Source: Vibrio sagamiensis NBRC 104589
GTDB taxonomy: Bacteria; Pseudomonadota; Gammaproteobacteria; Enterobacterales; Vibrionaceae
DNA length: 64,000 bases
Direction: 5' to 3'
NCBI RefSeq assembly: GCF_007990935.1
Contig: NZ_BJXJ01000015.1
Location: 1 to 64,000 of the forward strand
Notes under the pieces: model-generated
What the model was told of the DNA's origin: nothing
What the model saw: only the letters and a program-made list of their open reading frames with translations
Database searches by the model: none
Position numbers and translations under genes: made by a program
Part shown: in pieces, positions 34,257 to 43,920 of the stretch
Position numbering within the stretch: the first letter of the stretch is position 1
How the letters are laid out: each line of letters begins with the position of its first letter

Positions 34257-36320
34257 TTAAAGGTTTTTATAAAGTGTTTGCCATTCGCCTCGTTCCAAGC
34301 CACTAATGTGCACTCCAGTAATACTATCCAAAGTTGTCGCATTTATTGGTGAAAATGACAGGTGTACATCTTTAAATTGAACAGAGATTTCATTCTTTGT
34401 TCCTGTTTGAAACAAAACATAACCTAAATTAGTTGAGCTCCAATTTACGTTTCCATTGTCTTCCCAATTTTTTAGTAATTCTTTTGTTACCAATTGGCTG
34501 CCAACTTTAAGCACTGGGCCACTAATGTTTCTAAATTGGTAGTAGTCGATTCCTGAGGAAGTTACTGCAATCACTTTCTCAGCTAATACGTGCAAAGATT
34601 TAATTGCACGATTACTCAAGGTTTCCTGTATTAAAAGCTTTCTCGTCGTGTTATCAACAATATAAAGAGTGTTCTCCGTAGCTATCGCACTTATTTTACC
34701 CGTTTTCGACGTCGCTATCTGATTAATAGCAGAATCAACCTTAAGCTCCCCGAGTATCTTTTGCTGACTCGAGTTTGATACCCACTCCAGTATGTTATTA
34801 CTCAAACCAAGTAATATCTGCCGATCAGCAACAATGTTAGCTGTTTTTAGGTTCAATTTATCAATAATCATCTTAGTTGATAAGTTAGTGGCATCAACAA
34901 CCTCCGCTGCTAACTCACTGTTTAAAAAATAATTATTATAGACAACTAAGACCTCTCTTTGATCATAGGATGGCATTATTTGAGGTAAGGAAGCTTTTAA
35001 TTTATAACTCCAATTTTTCATGTTTAACTTGTCAGCACTTAATAGTTTAAGTTCTTGCTGTGAGTAAATTGAACTGCCGGTATTTTTAATCGCTAATAAT
35101 AAACCACTTTGCAGCAAAGGAATGATTTTTGTGAAATTATCATTGATGCATGATTCACTTGAATTCGGCGTTAAAGCAGGGTTAAGTGTAGGTATTGGAA
35201 TTGGTGGTAAAGCACCTCCACTGCGACTACTGTAGGTATCAATAGTGAAAGTTTTTGCACTCACACTATCAATATTTGCGTCAATTAAATTGGTTAAGAA
35301 TATGCCATTAACACCTTTGTTATTACAAGTATCACTTTCAATTGGTGAGGCGTAATCAGTTGGCCTGTAAACCTTGTAGGCTTGAGTATCATTTAACGCA
35401 GGAACTAACTGGGTAATTTCATTAGAGTCTACCATTATTTCCCCACCAAAACCGCTTCCATAGTCGTAGTCGTAGTCGTAGTCGTAGTCGTAGTCGTAGT
35501 CGTAGTCGTCATGATCGTCATCACGTAAACGAATATTCATCAAGTCAGAATTAGCTTTAGAGGCTAAACCACCATCGAAGATTACAGGTTTGTTACGTGG
35601 AGAGCTGTCGATTTGTACAACCACATCATTAGCCGTTAAAAGAACAATTCGACTGCTTGCTGGACTCAGCATAATCGACTTCGCACCAGACAGCTGCGGC
35701 ACTGACTGTGAACCACGAACGACTAATGAGTCTGCAATTTGTAAATGTCTAGAAAACGTGCCAGCAACATCAACATTAGATAAATCCAAAGTCTTATGTT
35801 CTATCATTAAATCAAGAGCATGGGCAATATTAGTATAAGGTGACTGTTTACCGTCTCTTTGGGCTATTTTCAGCGAATTTAGCAACAACTTAGACAGTTT
35901 TTTAGGCCCATGTGTTGAGTCAAGTACACTAAAGTTAATGCCAAGATGATCGCCTAGTTTACTTTGAAGTGATGCTTTTGCTTGCTCAATATCATTACTT
36001 ACGGTTGGATTGAACATCATTTCACTATGGATCAATGTCGTGAAAGGAGTCACTAATTTCATATTAGGTGAAGCAGTCAAAATTGCACCATTGTACAACC
36101 TCTGCTGAGCATACTCGGACACGTGAGAAATTTGTTTCTCTTGGTGGCTACACACACCATTCAAATCCGCATCAGCACATACTAATGAATCCAGAAAAGC
36201 ATAGCCTGAAGCCTTAGATCCAACTGAACTCTTTCCATCGGAGCTGCCTCCACATCCAGAGATCATCAAAGCACTGGTAACAGCTAATGATAACTTACGC
36301 ATAAATAGTTTATTTTGCAT
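34257..36320 (-). CDS. Large lipoprotein with acidic Asp-Tyr repeat, 687 aa
   Basis: A lipoprotein (lipobox ALMISGC, Cys at about 23) with a short N-terminal module SGYAFLDSLVCADADLNGVC (about 38-57) that resembles the start of the divergent 1625-aa protein. The middle contains an (Asp-Tyr)n run preceded by DDDHDD, encoded by a hexanucleotide tandem repeat. The rest has beta-propeller-like repeated strands (KIIALENT-type IAVTSSGIDYYQFRN). Export and surface anchoring are likely. A Fur box lies in the shared promoter region. Function unknown; an iron-stress-induced surface protein is the best guess. Confidence 0.65.
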   Translation of the reverse strand: MQNKLFMRKLSLAVTSALMISGCGGSSDGKSSVGSKASGYAFLDSLVCADADLNGVCSHQEKQISHVSEYAQQRLYNGAILTASPNMKLVTPFTTLIHSEMMFNPTVSNDIEQAKASLQSKLGDHLGINFSVLDSTHGPKKLSKLLLNSLKIAQRDGKQSPYTNIAHALDLMIEHKTLDLSNVDVAGTFSRHLQIADSLVVRGSQSVPQLSGAKSIMLSPASSRIVLLTANDVVVQIDSSPRNKPVIFDGGLASKANSDLMNIRLRDDDHDDYDYDYDYDYDYDYDYGSGFGGEIMVDSNEITQLVPALNDTQAYKVYRPTDYASPIESDTCNNKGVNGIFLTNLIDANIDSVSAKTFTIDTYSSRSGGALPPIPIPTLNPALTPNSSESCINDNFTKIIPLLQSGLLLAIKNTGSSIYSQQELKLLSADKLNMKNWSYKLKASLPQIMPSYDQREVLVVYNNYFLNSELAAEVVDATNLSTKMIIDKLNLKTANIVADRQILLGLSNNILEWVSNSSQQKILGELKVDSAINQIATSKTGKISAIATENTLYIVDNTTRKLLIQETLSNRAIKSLHVLAEKVIAVTSSGIDYYQFRNISGPVLKVGSQLVTKELLKNWEDNGNVNWSSTNLGYVLFQTGTKNEISVQFKDVHLSFSPINATTLDSITGVHISGLERGEWQTLYKNL
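35461..35508. repeat. Hexanucleotide tandem repeat (TAGTCG)8 inside the lipoprotein gene
   Basis: Eight perfect TAGTCG units, encoding Asp-Tyr on the minus strand. The unit length is a multiple of three, so gain or loss of units changes the length of the acidic run but never the reading frame. Confidence 0.9.
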
Positions 36321-36405
36321 TTTTCGACCAATTATCCTGATTTATTGTTGCGTTGGCAGAATTAAATTTTGCCATAAGATCACTTAACGAAATAAAAGAT
36401 CGAAT

Positions 36406-36424
36406 GATATTGACAATCAATATC
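36406..36424. promoter_or_regulatory. Fur box between divergent lipoprotein genes
   Basis: A near-perfect palindrome within AATGATATTGA-CAA-TCAATATCATT. Its 19-bp core agrees with the Fur consensus at 16 of 19 positions. It lies 86 nt upstream of the 687-aa gene's ATG on one side and 61 nt upstream of the 1625-aa gene's start on the other, so both are probably iron-repressed. Confidence 0.75.
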
Positions 36425-36484
36425 ATTTGCAATTAATATTCGCGCAGTTTCATATCTGGGTGTTCATGGTGGTAAGGTGATAAT

Positions 36485-39400
36485 GTGGTAAAGAATCTAT
36501 ACAAACTGTTGGTCGTTTCACTCATATCGACTGCTTTGCTTGCCTGTGGTGGAACTGAGTCAGACTCTAAACTTAAACAATCGCAAGATCAGTCAAAGTC
36601 TCAGAACTTTTCGGGTATCGCTTTAGACGGTTATTTATACAATGCGAGAGTCTGTCTAGATAAAAATAATAATTTCATGTGTGACCCTGGTGATGGAGTA
36701 ACTGCAACTACGGATGCGAGAGGTCGATTCAGATTAGAAATCAATAATAATGATGACTCGTTCCCAATTTTGGTCGAAGCGATTGCTGGATTAACTATCG
36801 ATATGGACAAGCCCAATCAAACCATAGACACTGGATTTATCTTTAAAACTCCAATCAGCAATTCAAATGTTATAAGCCCCATCACTTCACTGATTAACAG
36901 CATCTCGAAAACCAGCGGTATTAGTTTCGATTCTGCGGCTGAGCTTGTTGCTGACGAGCTAGGGATCAATAAACACTTAGCTCTTGGTGATTACTCAGCA
37001 TCAGTTTCTGTGAAAAACCGCGAGATTCATATGCTCGCACGTGGATTAACTCGTGTTTTACAAGTCGCTCAAAAGGCCTCATTAGATTCAGGAATAGATC
37101 AGGGAAATGCTCGAAAAGGTGTCATATACAAATTGGCTGGCTTAGATTTGGCAGAATTTAAAGCCAAGACAGATTTACTTTCGCATGGCGCATCTGCAAC
37201 TAGCCCAGTATTGGAGCAACTCGGCAAGGAATATCGAGATCAACTTAAAGTTTACCAAAAAGATATCGATGATAATAAGATTATCGCAAAGCCACCAGCT
37301 CCAAAGCACGGCCAAGTTAATGATACATCAGATACTTTTAATTGGCAGTTTGTTCGTGGCTTTGACCAAAACACAGATTACGAATATTCATTGGACTCAG
37401 GTAAAACTTGGTCGAGAGCAATTCGTAAACCAATTGTTGTTGGCAACAAAGCATTCGATAAAGGAATGATTCAAGTTCGAGTCGCAGCATCAAGCCACCG
37501 CAATACTCCGGCAAGTACACCTGTTCTTTCAGACAAAGCATATACATTAAGTGCCGTTCCCTCTGCACCAGCTTGGCTAACGGTTAACGACGCTAGCAAT
37601 GAATTTGATTGGGCATTCATCGACTCATTTATCCAGTTAGAGCAGTACGAATACTCGTTAGATAATGGTTTAAATTGGATTCAAATCATTGAAAAACCTC
37701 AAAAGATTCAAGATATAGACATTCCTGCTGGACATCTAAAAATTCGCCTGGCTAAAGATAACTCACAGGGACGCCCCGCAAGTTTAAGTGCCACTTCAAC
37801 GAGTCCGATGACAAAAACGCCAGTTCAACCCGAGAAGCCAATACTGTTATTTGCCAATGACAGAACCAATAAAATAAATTGGCTTTGGGTCACGAAATAT
37901 ACAGCCCCATCTTTCTACGAGATTAATCTTGGTAATGGCTGGAAAGATATAGATAACCTGCCCTATGATGTTGGCAATGTTTCATTGCCAGCCAATACCA
38001 TATCGATTCGTGTCAAATCCAATTCATTAGATGCACGCCCAGCCGGTATTCCATTGATCATTGGCTCTACATTTACTCGCTCTGAAAGCCAATCTTCACC
38101 ACCCACATTACCTATTGTTGATGATGCTGAAAACACGTTTGGGTGGACAGATATTGAAGGATTTGAAGGCAATGGTTTCTATGAATATTCTTTAGATAGT
38201 GGCATTACTTTTCATCCAACGACAAGCAACCCACAACCAGTCCCAGATGAAGAATTTTTTAAAGGTCAAGTTTGTGTGCGAGTGAAGGCAGAATCTTATC
38301 CTAAGAGTAGTCCAGGTGAAACTTTGTGCTCCGATAAGGTTTACTCTGTGACTCCAGCTAAACCTGCTGCGCCAACATCACCAATATCTGATGATGGTTC
38401 AGACACTTTTGACTGGATGTTTGTAAACGGCTTTTCAGAAATAAACGATTACGAAATCAATATACTTGATACTGGTTGGGTTACCGTAACCCAAAAGCCA
38501 TATCCACTAAATAATCAAGTCTACGCTGTTAATTCAGTTCAAGTGCGAGTTAAATCAAACCTTGTGACTGGTCGACCTAGCGGTTTAATTCTCAGTAACT
38601 CTACCTCATTTACTCTTCGTCCATCAGCACCTAACGCTCCAACAAACTTGGTGGTTAACGATACAGACAATACGCTAGATTGGTCTTATTTTAGCGAATT
38701 CACACAACCTGAGGATTTCGAAGTAACGCTAGATTCAGGCTCAACATGGACTAGAGCAACGACTAAACCTATTGTCATTGGTAATATAGACAAGAATATT
38801 GCCGAAATTCAATTACGAGTTGCTCAAAATTTTACCAATGGTATGCCTCATGGGCCTGCGATATTAACAACTGAGGCTTTTACTAAAGTACCTGAGATAC
38901 CAGCACCAACATCACCTCAGATTATGAATACTTTTACAGGCGACAAGCAAATAAAAACCAATGGATTTAAGTGGGATTATTTAACTACAAAAATTGATGG
39001 TCAATCTATTAGATTTGATAAGCCTCAATATTATGAGTTCACCAATAATAAAGGGATAACTTGGCTCCCTGTCATTTCAAATCCTCAGTTTATTGGCCCA
39101 GAAGCGTACGATAAAGCCAATGTAGGTATCCGACTAAAAGCAAATGCTAAAGAAAATGTATCAAATTTAGCCAGTCAACCTTTATGGGCAATAGGAGCCA
39201 ACAGTCGTTTCACTGTAATAAAGTTCGTCCCACTCTTAGATAAAGAAACTACGGTTAGCTTTAATTATCTTGGCGACTGGAATAGCTTCCGTTTGAACTG
39301 TATTGCTGAATACGATGATAAAGGGCAAGGTGAACCCATTTTTTGGAGCAAAAAACTTTCATCTGGAGCAGATAATGCTTTCGATAAAGTGTCAGCACTA

Positions 39401-41362
39401 GACAATTGTGGAATAACAGACTGGAAGTTACCTTCTCACAGCAAAGTAATAACACTGTCGACTCGCGACCCAGAAACACTCCCCAAAAATTTAAAAAATT
39501 ACCTGATATCTTATTCAGCAAAAAATATTTGGGCTAACAAAAGCGGTACTCCAGTAACCATAAATCAAGGTGAAGAATCTCTTGACCAATGGGTAGATAA
39601 ATACATTTATCCCGTTTGGCAATTACCATCAGGCACTCAGCTACTCACCGAGATAAATAGCTCAATAGCAGCAGTAAAAACTTTATTAAGCGAACAAAAT
39701 ACAGCCATTAATAATGCAGAGCTCTATTTAACTAGCTGGCTAAGTGCCAACCAATCTAAAAGTAAAAGCTATACTGCACTGGAGGCAGAGGTACAAGCTA
39801 AAATTATAGAATTAAAGGCAATGATCCAACCATGGAGAAATGACTTAATAGAACCAGAAGCAAAACTGAAAACCTTTGAGTTCTTGGTATCGGTTGGACA
39901 AAGTCGCATCGATATTGATAGCCTAGCATTCATCAACAAAGTTAAAGCTCATAAAAAGCAAGTTATCCAGTTAAAGTCAAACATAAAATCACTAGCCGCA
40001 TTACTAGTAGGTGCAGAGTTTGCTGAAAAATTAGCATTTATACAGCAAAAATCCGTCGCTTTAACCCGTTCAACCAATGCATTAACTTCAGCGCCACTAG
40101 CTGAGGATATTCACCAAGCAAGTTTAAACTTATATAGCACCATTTCAGATCTGGAACATCAATATCACATGGTTAATTCTTTCATTAATAAACTGAACGA
40201 ATCGACTAAGTCAGTAGGGGAAGAGTTTGCGTCTCTAAACACTCTATTCCAAACATTTGTCAGCAAGATGAATGCAACAACCCAAATTCACGATCTCATA
40301 CAATCAAAAATACTAGCGAAAGACGGGCTCAAATTAGCAAAAGACAATGGTTATAGCGTTTCTCAGTTAGACGCAACGGTAAGTGACCATTTCGCTAAAT
40401 TAGATGAATTAGGAAACTACCTACCAAAGAGCACTACTTACCAGCAAGGTTGGCGCTGTGTTGAAGACACAAGAATAAAAGGTAAACGTCGAGTATGGAC
40501 ACTCCTCAATGATGGACGACCAAATGGCAATGACGAGCTTGCCTATGCTGCTTCAGCATCAGGCTTAGCTAGTGTCTTAGGCAGCAATGGTCTGCTAGAG
40601 AATACCAATAATGCCAACTTATGTGGCTTTAGTGATTGGAAAATACCAGCGTTATCTCAACTCCTGTCACTGCAAACTAAAACGATCTCTAGCACAAAAG
40701 AGACAATGACAATCGATACAGACGCCTTCCCTCATCATCGAGGATTAGACCCAGAATATGACAAACCTACCAATAAGGGTGGCATCATCTTTTATTACTG
40801 GTCAAATCAATCAAAAGATACCACGCAGTATATAACAAACTTCAGTGCTAAAAATAGTGACCAAGATGTCCGCCGAGTAAAAATTGATGGGATTAAAGAT
40901 ACCATCATATTTGCACGACTTGTTCGAGAGAAACCTTCCAACTATCAGTATTTGAATATGCAAGGAAAAATTGTGACCGAGCGGCAAAACGCTATTTGCG
41001 CACAAGATATTGAAAACAATTTGGTTTGGCAGTTATTTACTAATGGAGACAAACAGCGTTTCAAAAAATATGTCAATATCACACCTCTTATTGCAACGCG
41101 AAATGCACAAGCAGTGTGCGCCAAAAAGAACTGGCGTTATCCAACGAAAGCAGAGCTTTACAACTTGTTGCCCGGCAATGCCGATGTCTTCAAATTTAAC
41201 AAAGTGGCTGGTGGAAGTTACTCGAATCATAACTTCTATATCACCAGCGATCTTACTTACTTTGATCGTGTCATTGGGTTGAACCTGACAACAATGGATG
41301 AGGCCAACGTTGGCACTCACAGTAATGATGACAAATATCTTTACCGGCTTGTTGCTGAATAG
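36485..41362 (+). CDS. Giant multidomain lipoprotein with seven beta-sandwich repeats, 1625 aa
   Basis: The start is GTG at 36485 with AAGGTGA upstream; the ATG two bases earlier reads into a stop. The lipobox LLAC anchors the protein. Order: a Cna-like module (GIALDGYLYNARVCLDKNNN, ~45-110), a helical part, then seven units of ~88 aa at about 268-900, each shaped VNDxxxxFxW...YEYSLDSGxxW...xxxIxxRVAxx. After these come a DUF1566-like block (~945-1080), a coiled coil (~1085-1300) and two more DUF1566/Lcl-like blocks (NLCGFSDWKIPALSQLL, AVCAKKNWRYPTKAELYNLL). An adhesin-like surface role is inferred. No terminator separates it from flp 69 nt downstream. Confidence 0.75.
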   Translation: MVKNLYKLLVVSLISTALLACGGTESDSKLKQSQDQSKSQNFSGIALDGYLYNARVCLDKNNNFMCDPGDGVTATTDARGRFRLEINNNDDSFPILVEAIAGLTIDMDKPNQTIDTGFIFKTPISNSNVISPITSLINSISKTSGISFDSAAELVADELGINKHLALGDYSASVSVKNREIHMLARGLTRVLQVAQKASLDSGIDQGNARKGVIYKLAGLDLAEFKAKTDLLSHGASATSPVLEQLGKEYRDQLKVYQKDIDDNKIIAKPPAPKHGQVNDTSDTFNWQFVRGFDQNTDYEYSLDSGKTWSRAIRKPIVVGNKAFDKGMIQVRVAASSHRNTPASTPVLSDKAYTLSAVPSAPAWLTVNDASNEFDWAFIDSFIQLEQYEYSLDNGLNWIQIIEKPQKIQDIDIPAGHLKIRLAKDNSQGRPASLSATSTSPMTKTPVQPEKPILLFANDRTNKINWLWVTKYTAPSFYEINLGNGWKDIDNLPYDVGNVSLPANTISIRVKSNSLDARPAGIPLIIGSTFTRSESQSSPPTLPIVDDAENTFGWTDIEGFEGNGFYEYSLDSGITFHPTTSNPQPVPDEEFFKGQVCVRVKAESYPKSSPGETLCSDKVYSVTPAKPAAPTSPISDDGSDTFDWMFVNGFSEINDYEINILDTGWVTVTQKPYPLNNQVYAVNSVQVRVKSNLVTGRPSGLILSNSTSFTLRPSAPNAPTNLVVNDTDNTLDWSYFSEFTQPEDFEVTLDSGSTWTRATTKPIVIGNIDKNIAEIQLRVAQNFTNGMPHGPAILTTEAFTKVPEIPAPTSPQIMNTFTGDKQIKTNGFKWDYLTTKIDGQSIRFDKPQYYEFTNNKGITWLPVISNPQFIGPEAYDKANVGIRLKANAKENVSNLASQPLWAIGANSRFTVIKFVPLLDKETTVSFNYLGDWNSFRLNCIAEYDDKGQGEPIFWSKKLSSGADNAFDKVSALDNCGITDWKLPSHSKVITLSTRDPETLPKNLKNYLISYSAKNIWANKSGTPVTINQGEESLDQWVDKYIYPVWQLPSGTQLLTEINSSIAAVKTLLSEQNTAINNAELYLTSWLSANQSKSKSYTALEAEVQAKIIELKAMIQPWRNDLIEPEAKLKTFEFLVSVGQSRIDIDSLAFINKVKAHKKQVIQLKSNIKSLAALLVGAEFAEKLAFIQQKSVALTRSTNALTSAPLAEDIHQASLNLYSTISDLEHQYHMVNSFINKLNESTKSVGEEFASLNTLFQTFVSKMNATTQIHDLIQSKILAKDGLKLAKDNGYSVSQLDATVSDHFAKLDELGNYLPKSTTYQQGWRCVEDTRIKGKRRVWTLLNDGRPNGNDELAYAASASGLASVLGSNGLLENTNNANLCGFSDWKIPALSQLLSLQTKTISSTKETMTIDTDAFPHHRGLDPEYDKPTNKGGIIFYYWSNQSKDTTQYITNFSAKNSDQDVRRVKIDGIKDTIIFARLVREKPSNYQYLNMQGKIVTERQNAICAQDIENNLVWQLFTNGDKQRFKKYVNITPLIATRNAQAVCAKKNWRYPTKAELYNLLPGNADVFKFNKVAGGSYSNHNFYITSDLTYFDRVIGLNLTTMDEANVGTHSNDDKYLYRLVAE

Positions 41363-41430
41363 CCATTCATTACTTGAAATTAATCACTACATTAATCTCT
41401 ATTGAGACTATTTATATCTAGGAAAAGCAA

Positions 41431-41613
41431 ATGTTGAACAACAATAAGCAACGCGGCGCCGCCGCTATTGAGTATGCCATCCTCGCAGCTGCAATGGCTG
41501 TAGTACTACTCAATTTTGTAGGTGGAGAAAACGGTGAACTAACAACAGCCATCAATGAAGCATATAGCACTGTTGTTGAGAAGCTAAAAGACGTGCAGCA
41601 AACTTCACAATAA
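41431..41613 (+). CDS. flp: Flp-type major pilin of the Tad system
   Basis: A 60-aa type IVb pilin. The short basic leader MLNNNKQRG ends in the Gly cleaved by a prepilin peptidase, and the mature chain begins AAAIEYAILAAAMAVVLLN with the expected Glu at +5 and Tyr at +6. A hydrophilic tail of about 35 residues follows. It is the first tad gene and is preceded by an AGGAAA ribosome binding site. It polymerises into the thin adhesive Flp pilus. The processing peptidase is not in this locus. Confidence 0.95.
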   Translation: MLNNNKQRGAAAIEYAILAAAMAVVLLNFVGGENGELTTAINEAYSTVVEKLKDVQQTSQ

Positions 41614-41653
41614 TCGAATATCAAAGGATTTGTCAGAAATAAAAGGAATAGTT

Positions 41654-42526
41654 ATGACTGCCAAGCGACTCATGTTGCTGTCGTTATTTTGCTCGCTGCT
41701 CGGATTATCCGTTTTATTGTTAAGTCAGCCCCAAAATGACCCAGAGAGCACTCCTGTGTCAACCACTAAACAAATGATCAAAGTGCTTGTCCCAGCTCGC
41801 ACGATTGAGATCGGCCAAGCTTATAGTCCAAATATGTTTCGATGGAAGCATATCTCACTGGAAGAGTTGGAGAACTACATTGATTACGTAACACCGAAAG
41901 ATATCTCTAAAGAGAACTCTATGACGGGGTTAGCTCGTACCAAGCTAATTAAAGACTCCTTGTTATCAAAAACAGATATTACTGAACCGAAAGGTGGCTA
42001 TTCTCTCTCGCTAAAATTACAACCAGGATATCGTGCAATTTCAGTTCCGGTCGATCAAATCACAGCAAACTCTGGCTTTGTGCAACCAGGAGATCGAGTG
42101 GATATTCTTCTACTCGGCTCACAAGATGGAGAACTACTTCGTTATGGTAACGTATCGCAAGGACTTTATGTCACCACGATCATTCATGACGCTAGAGTCT
42201 TGGCATTTAATGATACTCAAATCGCCGAGTCTTACCAAAAAGTGAGAGATTCATATGGCGCTGTAATTCCAGAAAATAGTAGCGTTTCATTGGAAGTTAC
42301 GCCTGCACAAGCCAATCAGCTAGTACTAGCAGAACAGCTGGGTAAATTAACACTTGCATTACGCGGACAAAGCGAAGTGCAACAAAACACTCAACAAGCA
42401 AACTCAACAACACTAAAAGTTATTTCGCCAGATACGATTCAGGTACTACCTGACGTAGGGTTAGTGGAATTTAGAGCCAGTAATAAAACCGTTAATCATA
42501 ATAGTGGAGATAATAATAATGGCTAA
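41654..42526 (+). CDS. rcpC: Tad pilus assembly protein RcpC/CpaB
   Basis: A 290-aa protein starting at the ATG at 41654 (AAGGAA upstream; an earlier TTG is less likely). It has one N-terminal membrane segment (MLLSLFCSLLGLSVLLLS), then a SAF-type domain (VPARTIEIGQAYSPNMFRWK) and the RcpC/CpaB domain. The latter shows GYRAISVPVDQITANSGFVQPGDRVDILL, where the VQPGDRVDILL motif is the family hallmark. It is thought to modulate or glue the secretin to peptidoglycan. It overlaps rcpA by 8 nt. Confidence 0.9.
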   Translation: MTAKRLMLLSLFCSLLGLSVLLLSQPQNDPESTPVSTTKQMIKVLVPARTIEIGQAYSPNMFRWKHISLEELENYIDYVTPKDISKENSMTGLARTKLIKDSLLSKTDITEPKGGYSLSLKLQPGYRAISVPVDQITANSGFVQPGDRVDILLLGSQDGELLRYGNVSQGLYVTTIIHDARVLAFNDTQIAESYQKVRDSYGAVIPENSSVSLEVTPAQANQLVLAEQLGKLTLALRGQSEVQQNTQQANSTTLKVISPDTIQVLPDVGLVEFRASNKTVNHNSGDNNNG

Positions 42527-43913
42527 TATCTGTCGTTGGTGGGAAGCTCTCCTGCTGTCAAGCCTATGTATCTCTTTTGCAATTTCGGCTTCAACGCTGG
42601 ACATCACAATCAATGAGGCAAAAATGATTCGCTTACCAGAAAAGGCGAAATCTATTTTTATCTCTAGTTCTCACATTGCAGATTATCAGGCTTTAACCAA
42701 CACGAAGGTGATGCTTTTTGGTAAACGAGCTGGCAGTGCGACGATCACAGTTTTGAATGAGCAAGAGCACGTAATCTACACCAGTAAAATTCGCGTGACT
42801 CACAATAGCCATGAATTCAATAAACTGGTTAAAAATAAATTTCCCGAAGCTTCAGTAAATGCTGAATCTCTTGGCGGTAAGCTATGGTTAAAAGGGCGCG
42901 TCCCCTCACCAATAATGGCACATAATATTGTGTCATTAGCCAAAGGTTATCTATCTCCTATTATTGGCTCAGCCCAACAAAAGGAAAGTATGAATCTTGA
43001 GGGAAGCAATAAAAGCAATAATCTATCGATTCAAACTCAATCCAGCAAAACTAGTGACAATGAGCTGATCAATCAATTGGTTGTCACAATGCCAAACCAA
43101 GTCAACATTCGTGTAAAAATCGCCGAAATATCAAGGAATGTATCCAATAAATTGGGTATTAAATGGGGCTCACTTGCCGGTGGCGTCGGACAATTTTCAT
43201 TTTCTAAGCTACCTAATGTCAGCAGTTGGGGGACAACAAGTATTATCGCGTTAGTTGATGCATTAGCAACTAACGGAATGATGTCTTTGCTGGCTGAACC
43301 AAACTTGACAGCAATATCAGGCGAAAGTGCTGAATTTCTTGTGGGTGGTCAGGTTCCTTTGCCGCTAATTACAGCTGATACGACTCAAATAGAGTACAAA
43401 GATTTCGGTATAAAACTCAACTTCATGCCGACCGTCCTCAGCCAAAACCGCATTAGTTTAAAGGTAAGCCCAGAAGTCAGTAACATCTCAATCGACGGTC
43501 AACAAGTAATACACGGAACTCACTTTCCTTCTTTTACGACACGCAGTGCCTCTACCACTATTGAATTAGCAAGCGGGCAAAGTTTTGCTTTAGGTGGACT
43601 CTTAAAGTCGGAAGATATCGAGCAACTTCAAAAAGTACCACTTATCGGTGAAGTGCCAGTGCTCGGAAGTTTATTCCGCTCAACCCAGTTTACTCGGAGA
43701 GAAACGGAGCTGATTATCATAGTCACTGCGTATTTAGTACAGCCAACTCGATCGGACTCGATGCCTCTTCCAACTGATGGACTTGTTCCATTGAGTGATG
43801 TTGAACGCTTACTGGCATGGCCAATCTCCCCAAAAGTATTACCTAATCATCAAGACACATACACCGACAACCAGAAGCTTCGTTTACTGGGTGACAACGG
43901 GTTCTATTACTGA
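42519..43913 (+). CDS. rcpA: Tad outer-membrane secretin RcpA/CpaC
   Basis: A 464-aa type II/III secretin-family protein; start at the ATG 42519 after GGAG. The signal peptide ends near residue 25. The N-terminal domain contains PEKAKSIFISSSHIADYQ and KRAGSATITVLN, typical of CpaC/RcpA. The secretin core (about 185-395) shows MPNQVNIRVKIAEISRNVSNKLGIKWGS, LLAEPNLTAISGESAEFLVGGQVP and the conserved ASGQSFALGGLL / VPLIGEVPVLGSLFRS end. It forms the gated channel for the Flp pilus. Confidence 0.92.
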   Translation: MANICRWWEALLLSSLCISFAISASTLDITINEAKMIRLPEKAKSIFISSSHIADYQALTNTKVMLFGKRAGSATITVLNEQEHVIYTSKIRVTHNSHEFNKLVKNKFPEASVNAESLGGKLWLKGRVPSPIMAHNIVSLAKGYLSPIIGSAQQKESMNLEGSNKSNNLSIQTQSSKTSDNELINQLVVTMPNQVNIRVKIAEISRNVSNKLGIKWGSLAGGVGQFSFSKLPNVSSWGTTSIIALVDALATNGMMSLLAEPNLTAISGESAEFLVGGQVPLPLITADTTQIEYKDFGIKLNFMPTVLSQNRISLKVSPEVSNISIDGQQVIHGTHFPSFTTRSASTTIELASGQSFALGGLLKSEDIEQLQKVPLIGEVPVLGSLFRSTQFTRRETELIIIVTAYLVQPTRSDSMPLPTDGLVPLSDVERLLAWPISPKVLPNHQDTYTDNQKLRLLGDNGFYY

Positions 43914-43920
43914 GGACGTC

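Noticed and set aside
35461..35508. CRISPR array or frame-switching phase-variation tract
   Set aside because: Perfect 6-bp units without spacers; the unit is a multiple of three and cannot switch frame.
41033..41320. 95-codon antisense frame in the giant lipoprotein gene
   Set aside because: Antisense to a conserved DUF1566-like block; no ribosome binding site.
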